This document shows, in pieces, positions 44,935-54,044 of a stretch of 64,000 bases of DNA (positions are counted from its first letter, which is position 1; each line of letters starts with the position of its first letter). The notes under the pieces were generated by a model, which ran no database searches, was not told the DNA's origin, and saw only the letters and a program-made list of their open reading frames with translations. The DNA is from Bacteroides intestinalis DSM 17393 (GTDB lineage Bacteria > Bacteroidota > Bacteroidia > Bacteroidales > Bacteroidaceae). The position numbers and the translations under genes were made by a program. The stretch spans positions 2,604,001 to 2,668,000 of the forward strand of contig NZ_ABJL02000008.1 in assembly GCF_000172175.1 (NCBI RefSeq), read 5' to 3'.

Positions 44935-45452
44935 AAAAGATGAAGACCTATATACAGCTACTGTTAGTTGCTCTCTTCGTACCCGTATTGAGCGCTTGTG
45001 AGCAGGAAGACGATGTCATTGACATCTTCACCGGAAAGACCTGGTACATGACTTACATTGCAGTGGAAGGACAAAACAAGATGTACGACTTCTGGCAAGG
45101 AGACCAGGATGCAAGAGAAAAGAGTTTTAAGACCATTGCAGGAGATAATTACACTTTAGTGTTTGAAGGTGCTGAGGTAAACGGTACAGCGGGCGGAACT
45201 TTCACCGGAAAAGCCACCAGCGCTTCCGTCAATGGAGACTGGAATGCGAATGGAGACAACCGTGAATTGAAGATTACCATAAAAAGCGGAGGTGGCACTG
45301 ACACAGATAAGTATTTAGGTAAAGCCTTTATGGACGGACTAAAGAGTGCATTCAAATATGGAGGAGATAATAAGAATCTATATATTTATTACAAAGAGGG
45401 ACAGACTGTAAAGTTCATCTCTTTCGCGCCACAACGTAACTCAGGTAATTAA
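44931..45452 (+). CDS. Lipocalin-like lipoprotein (DUF4847 type?)
   Basis: 173-residue lipoprotein with lipobox VLSAC after MKKMKTYIQLLLVALFVP. The body begins DIFTGKTWYMTYIAVEGQN and has beta-strand rich segments (NYTLVFEGAEVNGTAGGTFTGKA, GDNRELKITIKSGGG), suggesting a small lipocalin-like barrel. From memory it resembles DUF4847 proteins. Translationally coupled to dcp. Function unknown. Confidence 0.65.
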   Translation: MKKMKTYIQLLLVALFVPVLSACEQEDDVIDIFTGKTWYMTYIAVEGQNKMYDFWQGDQDAREKSFKTIAGDNYTLVFEGAEVNGTAGGTFTGKATSASVNGDWNANGDNRELKITIKSGGGTDTDKYLGKAFMDGLKSAFKYGGDNKNLYIYYKEGQTVKFISFAPQRNSGN

Positions 45453-45456
45453 AACT

Positions 45457-45927
45457 ATGGAAGGTTCTGCTAAAGAAAAACAAGAAGCGCTGGACAAGCG
45501 TTATATACGTATGGCAAGTATCTGGGCGGAAAATTCATATTGTAAACGCCGCCAGGTAGGTGCACTCATCGTCAAAGATAAAATGATCATTTCTGACGGG
45601 TATAACGGAACGCCTGCCGGTTTTGAAAATGTATGTGAAGACGATAATAACGTTACCAAACCTTACGTGTTGCATGCCGAGGCGAATGCAATCACGAAGA
45701 TAGCACGTTCTAACAATAGCAGCGACGGTGCTACTATGTATGTCACCGCTTCGCCATGCATCGAATGTTCAAAACTGATTATCCAGGCAGGTATCAAACG
45801 AGTGGTTTACTCCGAGAAATACCGTTTGGAAGACGGTATCGAACTTTTGAAGCGTGCAGGTATCGAGGTAGTATATGTAGCTACAGGCTACAAGATACAA
45901 GCTACAAGCAGTGAACAAGAACCTTAA
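45457..45927 (+). CDS. Deoxycytidylate (dCMP) deaminase
   Basis: Makes dUMP for thymidylate synthesis. Zinc-binding cytidine-deaminase motifs HAEANAI (His plus catalytic Glu) and TASPCIECSKLI (Cys pair). N-terminal RYIRMASIWAENSYCKRRQVGALIVKD is typical. 156 residues, no signal peptide. Four bases after the lipoprotein gene, so the dcp-lipoprotein-deaminase-ctpA genes probably form one operon. Confidence 0.95.
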   Translation: MEGSAKEKQEALDKRYIRMASIWAENSYCKRRQVGALIVKDKMIISDGYNGTPAGFENVCEDDNNVTKPYVLHAEANAITKIARSNNSSDGATMYVTASPCIECSKLIIQAGIKRVVYSEKYRLEDGIELLKRAGIEVVYVATGYKIQATSSEQEP

Positions 45928-46004
45928 ACAAACAATAAACTAAAATCTGCGAAGCATACAGCCACTACCCGTAGCTTGTAGCTCGTAGCTAACAACTAAA
46001 AGAT

Positions 46005-47747
46005 ATGAGTACAAAAAACTCTTCCCGCTTTACTCCGCTCGTCATTGCAATCAGCGTGGTAATGGGAATTCTGATCGGAACATTTTATGCCAGGCATTTC
46101 GCCGGAAATACGCTGGGCATTATTAATGGCTCATCCAACAAGCTGAATGCTTTGTTACGGGTTGTTGAAGACCAGTATGTAGACACCGTCAACATGACGG
46201 ACCTTGTGGAAAAAGCAATGCCACAGATATTGGCTGAGTTAGACCCCCACTCTACTTACATTCCTGCCCAGAATCTGGAGGAAGTTAATTCAGAGTTGGA
46301 AGGCAGTTTCAGCGGTATCGGTATTCAATTCACCATTCAGGATGATACTATTCATGTGAACAGTGTCATTCAAGGCGGTCCGTCCGAGAAAGTAGGACTG
46401 ATGGCAGGCGACCGCATCGTTATGGTAGACGACAGCTTGTTCGCCGGAATAAAACTGACCAATGAGAAAGCCATGCGCACTTTGAAAGGCCCGAAAGGAA
46501 CCAAAGTGAAACTAAGCGTCAAACGTGCTACAGAAAAAGATTTGCTGGACTTCGTCATCACCCGCGGTGATATTCCACAGAATACAATTGATGCAGCTTA
46601 TATGCTCAGCAATGATTATGGATATATTCAAATCAGTAAGTTCGGACGTACTACTCATGTAGAACTGCTGAATGCTATTGCTCAACTCAGTCATCAGAAT
46701 TGTAAGGGAATTATTATTGACTTGCGCGACAACACCGGTGGTTATATGGAGGCTGCCGTGCGTATGGTAAATGAATTCCTACCGGAAGGACAACTTATTG
46801 TCTATGCCCAAGGACGTAAATATCCCCGTATGGAAGATTATGCCAACGGAACAGGCAGTTGCCAGAAAATGCCTTTGGTTGTGCTGACCAATGAAAGTTC
46901 GGCATCCGCCAGTGAGATCTTTGCAGGAGCTATTCAGGATAATGACCGTGGTACAATCGTAGGACGCCGTTCCTTCGGAAAAGGATTGGTACAACAACCG
47001 ATTGACTTCAGCGATGGCTCTGCTATCCGCCTGACAATTGCCCGCTACTATACTCCATCCGGTCGTTGCATACAACGTCCGTATAAAAATGGTAAGGACG
47101 CCAAGTACGAAATGGATTGGCTGACCCGCTACGAGCATGGTGAATTCTTCTCTAAGGATAGCATCAAGCTGGACGAGAATTTACGCTACTCCACCCGTCT
47201 AGGACGTCCCGTTTACGGTGGTGGTGGTATTATGCCGGACGTATTCGTACCGCAGGATACCACAGGAACCTCTTCTTATCTGATTGAAGTGCTCAATAAA
47301 GGACTGACTTTACAGTTCAGCTTCCAGTATTCCGACCGCAACCGGGCTAAACTGAATGAGTTCGAAAATGAAGAAGACATGCTGAAATATCTTCGTCAGC
47401 AAGGTATCGTAGAACAGTTTATCCGTTTTGCAGACAGCAAGGGAGTGAAGAGACGCAATATCCTTATCCACAAGTCCTACAAGCTGATGGAAAGAAACCT
47501 TTATGGAAACATTATCTATAATATATTAGGCAGGGAGCCTTATATAAGGTATATCAATCAGGGCGATCCTACCGTACAAAAGGCATTGGAAATTTTGGAG
47601 AACGGCGAAGCATTTCCCAAAGCTCCGGAAGATGTTGTGAAAGAAGAAACGAAAGATGAAGGAAAGAAAAAAAGAACTGCGGAAGCGTATGGCATTGTTA
47701 AAGACCCGGCACGGGCTTACCACTACGCATCAATCCCAGTCTGCTGA
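46005..47747 (+). CDS. S41 family C-terminal processing peptidase
   Basis: Membrane-anchored periplasmic protease, 580 residues. N-terminal membrane segment (LVIAISVVMGILIGTFYA), PDZ domain (GIGIQFTIQDDTIHVNSVIQGGPSEKVGLMAGDRI), then the protease core with the Ser in NESSASASEIFAGAI and the Lys in SFGKGLVQQ. The lysine/glutamate-rich tail (EEVVKEETKDEGKKK region) overlaps the next gene by 92 bases, unusually long, across an A7 run (47667-47673). Confidence 0.93.
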   Translation: MSTKNSSRFTPLVIAISVVMGILIGTFYARHFAGNTLGIINGSSNKLNALLRVVEDQYVDTVNMTDLVEKAMPQILAELDPHSTYIPAQNLEEVNSELEGSFSGIGIQFTIQDDTIHVNSVIQGGPSEKVGLMAGDRIVMVDDSLFAGIKLTNEKAMRTLKGPKGTKVKLSVKRATEKDLLDFVITRGDIPQNTIDAAYMLSNDYGYIQISKFGRTTHVELLNAIAQLSHQNCKGIIIDLRDNTGGYMEAAVRMVNEFLPEGQLIVYAQGRKYPRMEDYANGTGSCQKMPLVVLTNESSASASEIFAGAIQDNDRGTIVGRRSFGKGLVQQPIDFSDGSAIRLTIARYYTPSGRCIQRPYKNGKDAKYEMDWLTRYEHGEFFSKDSIKLDENLRYSTRLGRPVYGGGGIMPDVFVPQDTTGTSSYLIEVLNKGLTLQFSFQYSDRNRAKLNEFENEEDMLKYLRQQGIVEQFIRFADSKGVKRRNILIHKSYKLMERNLYGNIIYNILGREPYIRYINQGDPTVQKALEILENGEAFPKAPEDVVKEETKDEGKKKRTAEAYGIVKDPARAYHYASIPVC

Positions 47748-48195
47748 AATTCTTGCCGCCCTGGAAGCCCACCCGGCTTTCAGGGCGGCACATATCGTCC
47801 TGCTCTATTATTCACTGAAGGACGAGGTCGATACGCATGAATTTGTCCGGAAGTGGAGCCGTGAAAAGCGGATATTGCTTCCGGTTGTCGTAGGTGACGA
47901 TCTGGAATTGCGTGTCTATACCGGTCCCGAAGACCTGGCAACAGGAAGTTATGGTATTGAAGAACCTACCGGAGAACTCTTCACCGACTATGCAGCTATC
48001 GACTTTGTTGCCGTTCCCGGCGTAGCTTTCGATAATGCAGGTAACCGTCTGGGCAGAGGCAAAGGTTATTATGACCGACTGCTCCCCCGCCTCACGGCTT
48101 TCAAAGCCGGCATCTGTTTTCCTTTTCAATTAGTGGAAGAAGTGCCTGCGGAGCCATTCGACATCCGCATGGATACGATTATAACAATTCAATGA
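47656..48195 (+). CDS. 5-formyltetrahydrofolate cyclo-ligase
   Basis: Converts 5-formyl-THF to 5,10-methenyl-THF with ATP. 179 residues with KKELRKRM at the N-terminus, LYYSLKDEVDT, the PGVAFDNAGNRLGRGKGYYDRLL active-site block and FQLVEEVPAEPFDIRMD. The start lies 92 bases inside the preceding peptidase gene in another frame; a later Met (47689) would still overlap and would lose the KKELRKR helix. Ends with an ATGA overlap onto the PHP gene. Confidence 0.93.
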   Translation: MKERKKELRKRMALLKTRHGLTTTHQSQSAEILAALEAHPAFRAAHIVLLYYSLKDEVDTHEFVRKWSREKRILLPVVVGDDLELRVYTGPEDLATGSYGIEEPTGELFTDYAAIDFVAVPGVAFDNAGNRLGRGKGYYDRLLPRLTAFKAGICFPFQLVEEVPAEPFDIRMDTIITIQ

Positions 48196-48983
48196 AAACA
48201 AATTATCACACTCATACTGCCCGTTGCATGCACGCTACGGGTAGCGACGAAGACTACGTGCTCAGTGCCATCAAAGGCGGCTATCAGGAACTGGGATTTT
48301 CAGACCACACTCCGTGGAAGTATCACACCGATTATGTGGCTGACATGCGTATGCTCCCCGAAGAATTACCCGGATACGTAGAAAGCCTACACTCGCTCCG
48401 CGAGAAATACCGGGATCAGATCAGTATCAAAATCGGATTGGAATGCGAGTATTTTCCCGCCTATATCCATTGGCTGAAAGAGAAAATCAAAGAGTATCAA
48501 CTGGATTATATCCTGTTCGGCAATCACCATTACCATACCGATGAGAAGTTCCCTTACTTCGGGCATCATACCGAGAACCTCGATATGCTGGAACTTTATG
48601 AAGAGAGTGCCATCGAGGGAATGGAAAGTGGTTTATTCTGCTGTCTGGCCCACCCGGATTTATTCATGCGCTCATATCCTCAGTTCGACCGTCATTGTAA
48701 GTTAATCAGCCGCCATATCTGCCGCACAGCCGCACGCTTCCATATTCCGCTGGAATATAATATCGGTTATGTGGCATATAATGAAGCGCACGACTTGCAG
48801 ACTTATCCCTGCCCGGACTTCTGGCACATTGCCGCCAATGAAGGTTGTACTGCTATCATCGGGTTAGATGCGCATAACAATAAAGACTTGGAAACGCCTG
48901 TATATTACAATCGTGCCATAGAAGAATTGAAAGCATTAAAGATACAGAGAGTGGATAGTTTATCACTAATTACTAACCACTAA
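48192..48983 (+). CDS. PHP-family histidinol-phosphatase
   Basis: PHP metal-dependent phosphatase: YHTHTARCMHA at the start gives the metal-binding His residues, with FSDHTPWK, GLECEYFP, HPDLFMRSYP and GLDAHNNKD following. Matches HisK-type histidinol-phosphatases; the substrate could be another phosphomonoester. 263 residues. Coupled by ATGA to the cyclo-ligase gene. Convergent with the DUF721 gene, three bases apart. Confidence 0.85.
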   Translation: MKTNYHTHTARCMHATGSDEDYVLSAIKGGYQELGFSDHTPWKYHTDYVADMRMLPEELPGYVESLHSLREKYRDQISIKIGLECEYFPAYIHWLKEKIKEYQLDYILFGNHHYHTDEKFPYFGHHTENLDMLELYEESAIEGMESGLFCCLAHPDLFMRSYPQFDRHCKLISRHICRTAARFHIPLEYNIGYVAYNEAHDLQTYPCPDFWHIAANEGCTAIIGLDAHNNKDLETPVYYNRAIEELKALKIQRVDSLSLITNH

Positions 48984-48986
48984 TCA

Positions 48987-49277
48987 CTATCTAAATATGA
49001 TATTCGTGATTACCTGCGCACCTACGTGGCGGTTCAGGTTGCGTACCAGCAAGTCACGTCCCATCATTAGTTCCTGACGCAGGGCGGCAGAAGTCAGATG
49101 GACATATAAAATCTGATTGCGGATATAGAGTTCGCGGGTATAAGAGGCAATAGTGGGGCCAAGGATTTCTGCCCATGAGTTGATGAGCCGCTGCTCATTG
49201 AGTGGCGACTCCAGACTCTCCTGCCGAAGGAAAGTACGTATCAGTTTACCTATTTGTTCGGCATCGTTACGCTTCAT
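48987..49277 (-). CDS. DUF721 family protein
   Basis: 96-residue protein (LINSWAEILGPTIASYTRELYIRNQILYVHLTSAALRQELMMG) of the DUF721/DciA-like family. It overlaps recF by ATGA, a common arrangement, and has been linked by family knowledge to replication initiation (DciA loads helicase in many bacteria). Here DciA function is inferred only. Confidence 0.8.
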   Translation of the reverse strand: MKRNDAEQIGKLIRTFLRQESLESPLNEQRLINSWAEILGPTIASYTRELYIRNQILYVHLTSAALRQELMMGRDLLVRNLNRHVGAQVITNIIFR

Positions 49278-50386
49278 GCTTCATCCTCCTCCCGTTCTGT
49301 TATGACTCCTTGATCTACCTGGAACATTTTGTAATCGCTGCCTACCTTATGAAGAATGCGATCCAGATGTTCCCGGTTTGTATCTGTTATGAATATCTGC
49401 CCGAAGTTATCACCGGCTACCAACTTGATGATCTGCTCTACGCGGGAAGCATCCAGTTTATCGAAGATATCATCCAGCAGAAGCAAAGGTACTGCAGTGC
49501 CGGTCCTTTTCAGGAAATCAAACTGTGCCAATTTCAGGGCAACAAGATAGGTTTTGTTCTGCCCCTGCGAACCTTCCCGCTTGATAGGGAAATCACCTAA
49601 AAGCATATTCAATTCATCTTTGTGAATTCCATGCAGAGAGTATCCCATAATCTGATCACGCACACGACTTGCTTTTATTACATCTAACAGGGATGCATCA
49701 CGGGCATGCGAATCATAAGTCAGCCCTACCTGCTCCTTATCTTGTGAAATAAAAGAATAGAATGACTGGAAAATAGGAATGAATTCACTGATAAAAGCCT
49801 CCCGCTTGCGGAAAACAATCTCACCGGCCTGTGCCATCATCTCTTCCCAAATGAGAAACAACTCTTCTTCTACCGGCACTTCACTTTTCAACAACGTATT
49901 TCGTTGAGCCAACGCTTTATTATAGCGTATCAGAGCTTCCAAATACTCTTTGTCATACTGCGAGATTACGACATCCATAAAGCGGCGACGCTCGTCACTG
50001 CCTCCGGCAATCAATTCCGAGTCGGCAGGAGAAACCATGACCAAAGGCAAGAATCCAATGTGATCGGACAAGCGGGTATATTCCTTTTTATTCCGCTTGA
50101 ATTGTTTCTTTTGCCTGCGCTTCATACCGCAATAAATCTCTTCCGGTGTACCGTCAAGAGCTTCATAGAAACCTTGAATGACAAAGAATTCCTGATCATG
50201 GCGGATGTTTTGCGAGTCAATGGGATTGCCCGAACTCTTACAAAACGAAAGGAAATAAATGGCATCAAGCAAATTCGTTTTCCCCATACCGTTCTGTCCG
50301 AAAAAACAGTTCAACTTGGGTGAGAATGAGAGCTCAACTTGTTCCAGATTCTTATAATTAAGTATGGATATACGTTTCAGTATCAT
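49274..50386 (-). CDS. recF: DNA replication and repair protein RecF
   Basis: SMC-like ATPase that helps load RecA at gaps. N-terminal LKRISILNYKNLEQVELSF, Walker A FGQNGMGKTNLLDAI, signature GSQGQNKTYLVALKLAQ and Walker B PLLLLDDIFDKLD. 370 residues, normal length. Upstream promoter at 50409-50439. Confidence 0.97.
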   Translation of the reverse strand: MILKRISILNYKNLEQVELSFSPKLNCFFGQNGMGKTNLLDAIYFLSFCKSSGNPIDSQNIRHDQEFFVIQGFYEALDGTPEEIYCGMKRRQKKQFKRNKKEYTRLSDHIGFLPLVMVSPADSELIAGGSDERRRFMDVVISQYDKEYLEALIRYNKALAQRNTLLKSEVPVEEELFLIWEEMMAQAGEIVFRKREAFISEFIPIFQSFYSFISQDKEQVGLTYDSHARDASLLDVIKASRVRDQIMGYSLHGIHKDELNMLLGDFPIKREGSQGQNKTYLVALKLAQFDFLKRTGTAVPLLLLDDIFDKLDASRVEQIIKLVAGDNFGQIFITDTNREHLDRILHKVGSDYKMFQVDQGVITEREEDEA

Positions 50387-50408
50387 ATTACAGCAGTAAA
50401 TTCAGTTA

Positions 50409-50439
50409 CAAAGATAATGCAAACCGAATGCAGTACAAA
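50409..50439 (-). promoter_or_regulatory. recF promoter
   Basis: Minus-strand -7 box TATCTTTG (50416-50409) and -33 TTTG (50439-50436) with a 19-bp spacer; a good match to the Bacteroides sigma consensus. Confidence 0.65.
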
Positions 50440-50565
50440 ATAAGCTTGCTTATTTTTAATGCAAGAGATGGAGCTTAGCTTATTAAAAAGTAGGAAGAAT
50501 TTCGGGTTTTCAAGTGTAAAAGAAAAAAAGATGCCGCTAAATTTCGTTGATACCTATAAAAAAGT

Positions 50566-50573
50566 TACTTTTG
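50566..50573 (+). promoter_or_regulatory. -7 box of the TPR-protein gene
   Basis: TACTTTTG, 48 bases before the start codon; possible -33 TTTCG at 50542-50546. Confidence 0.45.
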
Positions 50574-50620
50574 CGGGTCGAAATGGCTAAATAAGAATAA
50601 TAACAAAAAGAATATATAAA

Positions 50621-51304
50621 ATGGCAGAACAAAAGAAAGCTAACGAAGCCCTGAATGTGGAAGAAGCATTGTCACAATCGGAGGCATTTCTCATTAAAAA
50701 CAAAAAAGCAATTATCGGCGCTGTAGTAGCAGTAATCATCATCGTAGCCGGTATAGTAATGTACAAGAACCTTTATGCTGAACCGCGCGAAGAAAAGGCA
50801 CAGGCTGCATTGTTCAAAGGACAGGAATACTTTGAGGCCGACCTTTACGAACAGGCATTGAATGGCGACAGTATCGGATTCGCAGGTTTCGCTAAAATTG
50901 CTGATGAATACAGCGGAACCAAAGCTGCCAACCTGGCAAAAGCATATATGGGTATCTGCTACGCTCACCTGGGACAATACGAAGCTGCTGTAAAAGCACT
51001 GGATAGCTTCAGCGGAAAAGACCAGATGATAGCTCCTGCAATGAAAGGTGCAATGGGTAACTGCTACGCACAATTAGGCCAGCTGGACAAAGCTGCTTCT
51101 ATGTTGCTGAGCGCTGCTGACGAAGCTGATAACAATTCACTCAGCCCTATCTACCTGCAACAAGCCGGAGAAATCCTCGTTAAGCAAGGCAAGTATGACG
51201 ACGCTATCAAAGCATATACCAAGATTAAGGACAAATATTTCCGTTCTTACCAGTCAATGGATATCGATAAGTACATCGAACAAGCCAAACTGCTGAAGAA
51301 GTAA
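50621..51304 (+). CDS. Membrane-anchored tetratricopeptide-repeat protein
   Basis: 227 residues, one N-terminal transmembrane segment (AIIGAVVAVIIIVAGIVMY), then TPR helices (ANLAKAYMGICYAHLGQYEAAVKALDSF, KGAMGNCYAQLGQLDKAASMLLSAA, QAGEILVKQGKYDDAIKAY). Resembles YfgM-type proteins that face the periplasm. Role unknown. Confidence 0.85.
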   Translation: MAEQKKANEALNVEEALSQSEAFLIKNKKAIIGAVVAVIIIVAGIVMYKNLYAEPREEKAQAALFKGQEYFEADLYEQALNGDSIGFAGFAKIADEYSGTKAANLAKAYMGICYAHLGQYEAAVKALDSFSGKDQMIAPAMKGAMGNCYAQLGQLDKAASMLLSAADEADNNSLSPIYLQQAGEILVKQGKYDDAIKAYTKIKDKYFRSYQSMDIDKYIEQAKLLKK

Positions 51305-51355
51305 TATACCTTATTATATAGTATATCAGACACGGGTTACACAGATTTTACACGG

Positions 51356-51402
51356 ATAAAAAAGAAACAACCGTGAAATCCGTGTAATCCGTTTCTTTTT
51401 TT
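51356..51402 (+). terminator. Terminator between the TPR gene and ribH
   Basis: AAAGAAAC (51361-51368) pairs with GTTTCTTTTTTT (51391-51402). An internal copy of ACACGGAT/ATCCGTGT gives a second pairing option across 51350-51390. Confidence 0.6.
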
Positions 51403-51441
51403 ATCCCCCTTTTATTTTTAATTATTAATTTTAGAATAACT

Positions 51442-51936
51442 ATGGCAACAGCTTATCATAACCTTTCAGACTACGACTTCAACTCTGTTCCTGATGCTAA
51501 AGAAATGAAGTTCGGCATTGTTGTTTCTGAGTGGAATTTCAATATCACCGGAAAACTTTTAGAGGGCGCAATGAATACTTTAAAAAAACATGGTGCCAGA
51601 GACGAAAATATTTTGGTGAAAACTGTTCCGGGTAGCTTTGAATTAATTTTTGGAGCCAACCAATTCATTGAATATAGTAATGTGGATGCAGTTATTGCAA
51701 TTGGTTGCGTAGTTAGAGGAGATACTCCACATTTTGACTATGTTTGTATGGGAAGCACCAACGGAATTGCTCAACTGAACGCAACTGGCAACGTACCAGT
51801 TATTTACGGATTAATTACTACCAATACAATGGAGCAAGCCGAGGACCGCGCCGGTGGCAAACTGGGTAACAAAGGTGACGAATGTGCAATTACTGCAATA
51901 AAAATGATCGATTTTGCTTGGAGTTTACAAAAATAG
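51442..51936 (+). CDS. ribH: 6,7-dimethyl-8-ribityllumazine synthase
   Basis: Penultimate step of riboflavin synthesis; forms icosahedral or pentameric shells. 164 residues with FGIVVSEWNFNITGKLLEGAMNTL, VPGSFELIFGANQFIE, AIGCVVRGDTPHFDYVC and GLITTNTMEQAEDRAGG. Its 3' end overlaps the tRNA promoter. Confidence 0.97.
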   Translation: MATAYHNLSDYDFNSVPDAKEMKFGIVVSEWNFNITGKLLEGAMNTLKKHGARDENILVKTVPGSFELIFGANQFIEYSNVDAVIAIGCVVRGDTPHFDYVCMGSTNGIAQLNATGNVPVIYGLITTNTMEQAEDRAGGKLGNKGDECAITAIKMIDFAWSLQK

Positions 51937-51947
51937 TCGTATCTTTG
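51917..51947 (+). promoter_or_regulatory. Promoter of the tRNA-Tyr/tRNA-Gly unit
   Basis: The -7 box TATCTTTG lies at 51940-51947 with CTTG at 51917-51920, a 19-bp spacer. It lies 63 bases before tRNA-Tyr and overlaps the end of ribH. Confidence 0.6.
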
Positions 51948-52009
51948 CACCGCAATTGAGAAACAAAGCTACTCAATGAGAGAATTGAGATAGATTTCAA
52001 AGTGCAAAA

Positions 52010-52092
52010 GGGCAAATACCAGAGTGGCCAAATGGGGCAGACTGTAAATCTGCTGTCTTTCGACTTCGGTGGTTCGAATCCATCTTTGCCCA
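52010..52092 (+). tRNA. tRNA-Tyr (anticodon GTA)
   Basis: GGGCAAA pairs with TTTGCCC for the acceptor stem. The anticodon arm reads CAGACTGTAAATCTG with GTA, the long variable arm is present (class II), and the T-arm is GGTTCGAATCC. CCA is not encoded. 83 nt. Confidence 0.95.
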
Positions 52093-52100
52093 CAAAAATT

Positions 52101-52173
52101 GCGGAAGTAGCTCAGTTGATAGAGCATTAGCCTTCCAAGCTGAGGGTCGCGGGTTTGAGCCCCGTCTTCCGCT
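52101..52173 (+). tRNA. tRNA-Gly (anticodon TCC)
   Basis: Acceptor stem GCGGAAG/CTTCCGC, D-arm GCTCAGTTGATAGAGC, anticodon loop CTTCCAA (TCC), T-arm GCGGGTTTGAGCCCCGT. CCA is not encoded. 73 nt. Likely co-transcribed with tRNA-Tyr 8 bases upstream. Confidence 0.95.
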
Positions 52174-52176
52174 CTT

Positions 52177-52227
52177 AGAGAGAATCCTGATAGTCAAATA
52201 ATTAGCTATCAGGATTTCTCTTTTTTT
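52177..52227 (+). terminator. Terminator after tRNA-Gly
   Basis: AATCCTGATAG (52183-52193) pairs with CTATCAGGATT (52206-52216), extended by GAG/CTC, then T7. Confidence 0.88.
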
Positions 52228-52265
52228 ATAGTCCACAAAACTACAAATTTAGGCGGTTTCAGAGG

Positions 52266-52792
52266 GTGCATGTAAACCAAGATGTAAACCAAAAACATCG
52301 CATGAATGCCTCAGTATCAATAGTTTGCTACAAGTCAAAGACATTATCTAATGGTGAAAGTCCATTAATGCTTCAAGTTTCTAAAAGTGGAAAGCGTAAA
52401 TATCAGAGTTTAGGCATATCTATTAAGCCTCACTATTGGGACTTTACGAGGAATAAGCCAAAGCCTAATTGCCCCAATAAAGAGTATATTTAGAAGATAA
52501 TCCTCGATAAGCAAACTGAACTTCAACTTGGTAAACGACAATATATTCAACTGAATAAAGACATATTCATGTTCAGTTATTTATGTGGTGGAATCAACTT
52601 CACAGATATAGCTAATCTAACAAAAGCCAATATTATAGAAGGAAAGAACATTACATCCGTCAGAAAACAGGCAAGTTAATAAAAATAGGGCTATCAGAAG
52701 AAGCAATGAAGATTATGAAGTGTTCGATACAGTCCCCAACAATTACTTTATGGATTTATACTTTATTGATACACAAATAAGGTTGAAATTAT
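52266..52792 (+). pseudogene. Degraded tyrosine integrase beside tRNA-Gly
   Basis: The first piece (52266-52490) encodes an arm-type domain start (SIVCYKSKTLSNGESPLMLQVSKSGKRKYQSLGISIKPHYWD), then stops. A further piece from about 52560 encodes IFMFSYLCGGINFTDIANLT, the catalytic-domain start of the same family, then frame changes and stops. The central core-binding part and the Tyr region are missing or scrambled. It lies 90 bases from tRNA-Gly, so it is probably the remnant of an element that entered at the tRNA. No intact attachment repeat was found. Confidence 0.8.
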
Positions 52793-52806
52793 AATTCAAG
52801 CCTCTT

Positions 52807-53640
52807 TTACAACAATTCAAGTATCTGCCTCTTATAATTAAGTATAAAGGAATGACCTTGTAAGAATTCGATGTTTAAGAGCCCAATATTGCGATCACCT
52901 ATTATAAAATCTAATGTATACTCGTCCTTTCCTATCTTGAATGTAACATTTCTACATAATTCAGCAGTTTTAATAGATAATTTATTTCCTATGTCAGCTG
53001 TTTCCTTTTGAATTTGTTCAGGTTCTCCTACATATAAACCATGTTGGAGTTTATTGTATTTGCTTCCTGTATCAAAGGAAAATCGTGTTTTTTTTCCATT
53101 GACTTTACTATCTAAAATGATATAATCTATTGCCACGTCCGGATAGTCTAAATGATTTTTCCATTTATAAATAATCCCTTTTGCTTTATTGTTGAAATCA
53201 TATGATTCGATAATATTTCTTTCCATATCAAATCTCCAAGCGCCTGATTTAAGGATAGCAGCCCCGATGATGAATTTGGGCGCATATTTTTGATAAATCC
53301 CTGTAAGGTTTGCGACTAAGCAATACACCTTGTGATATGTTTTTCCACAAAAGAATATTGAGTCTATAAAGGTACTTGAAATCTTATCTTTAGTTTGATT
53401 AACAGAAATAGTTTGCAGCTTATCTATTTTTATTTCACATGAATCAACAGCAAAAGTAGAATCAATTATACATAATGAGCAGCCTGTATCAATCATAGAA
53501 GGTATTGAGTGTTTTTTTGATTCATTAAACACTTGTGCGTCGGCATACATAAACTTATCTTTAAAGATAAGTTTTGACTGTGCTTTAGCCGTAATACAGG
53601 CTACAAACGCAAAACATAAGGATATAAAATACAACTTCAT
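52807..53640 (-). CDS. Retropepsin-like (aspartyl protease fold) secreted protein
   Basis: 277 residues from the Met of MKLYFISLCFAFVACITAKAQ (signal peptide); a longer in-frame start at 53694 would run through the upstream gene's end and is unlikely. Two DTG motifs lie in each half: SMIDTGCSLCIIDS and RFSFDTGSKYNKL. This suggests a pepsin-like pair of lobes in one chain. Pairs with the secreted protein gene two bases upstream. Base composition is AT-rich, like acquired DNA. Substrate unknown. Confidence 0.65.
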   Translation of the reverse strand: MKLYFISLCFAFVACITAKAQSKLIFKDKFMYADAQVFNESKKHSIPSMIDTGCSLCIIDSTFAVDSCEIKIDKLQTISVNQTKDKISSTFIDSIFFCGKTYHKVYCLVANLTGIYQKYAPKFIIGAAILKSGAWRFDMERNIIESYDFNNKAKGIIYKWKNHLDYPDVAIDYIILDSKVNGKKTRFSFDTGSKYNKLQHGLYVGEPEQIQKETADIGNKLSIKTAELCRNVTFKIGKDEYTLDFIIGDRNIGLLNIEFLQGHSFILNYKRQILELL

Positions 53641-53642
53641 AA

Positions 53643-54044
53643 TTATTTTGATAATATATTTTTTAAAATATCGCCTAAAATATCGCCAATCCAAGGTTGT
53701 TTGAATTTTTCTCGATAATAATCATGCTCAAATTTAAAGGCATCTTTATTGAATGTTCTTTTGAAATCGTGACGCACGCTGTCTCGATATTGTAAGATTA
53801 ACCGATAATACAATGTAGAGTCAGTTACAACATTAATTCCATCTTGTTTTGTAGTTATTGAGTCTTTGGCCGTATGTGTAGTAACAAGAGTATCTTGGAT
53901 TGTACTTGTTACTAATGTATCTTCTTCAAAAGCTATATCCAGTGTGTCTTTATCTGATGTAAACGATTTATTCGTCTGCGCAAATACCCCCCCGTTGCGA
54001 AGTGCAAGAATTAGTAAGATTGATATTTTAAGTACATCTTTCAT
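53643..54044 (-). CDS. Secreted protein of unknown function
   Basis: 133 residues from MKDVLKISILLILALRNGGVFAQ (signal peptide); the ATG at 54071 would add MLYLCKKGC. A Thr/Ser/Asp-rich low-complexity region follows, then RDSVRHDFKRTFNKDAFKFEHDYYREKF and an amphipathic C-terminus (WIGDILGDILKNILSK). Not recognised. The stop is two bases before the retropepsin-like gene, so they are an operon. Confidence 0.65.
   Translation of the reverse strand: MKDVLKISILLILALRNGGVFAQTNKSFTSDKDTLDIAFEEDTLVTSTIQDTLVTTHTAKDSITTKQDGINVVTDSTLYYRLILQYRDSVRHDFKRTFNKDAFKFEHDYYREKFKQPWIGDILGDILKNILSK

Noticed and set aside
45890..45995. Repeated GCTACAAG / CTTGTAGC words between dCMP deaminase and ctpA
   Set aside because: Short and without fixed period; probably chance or a weak hairpin, with no further support.
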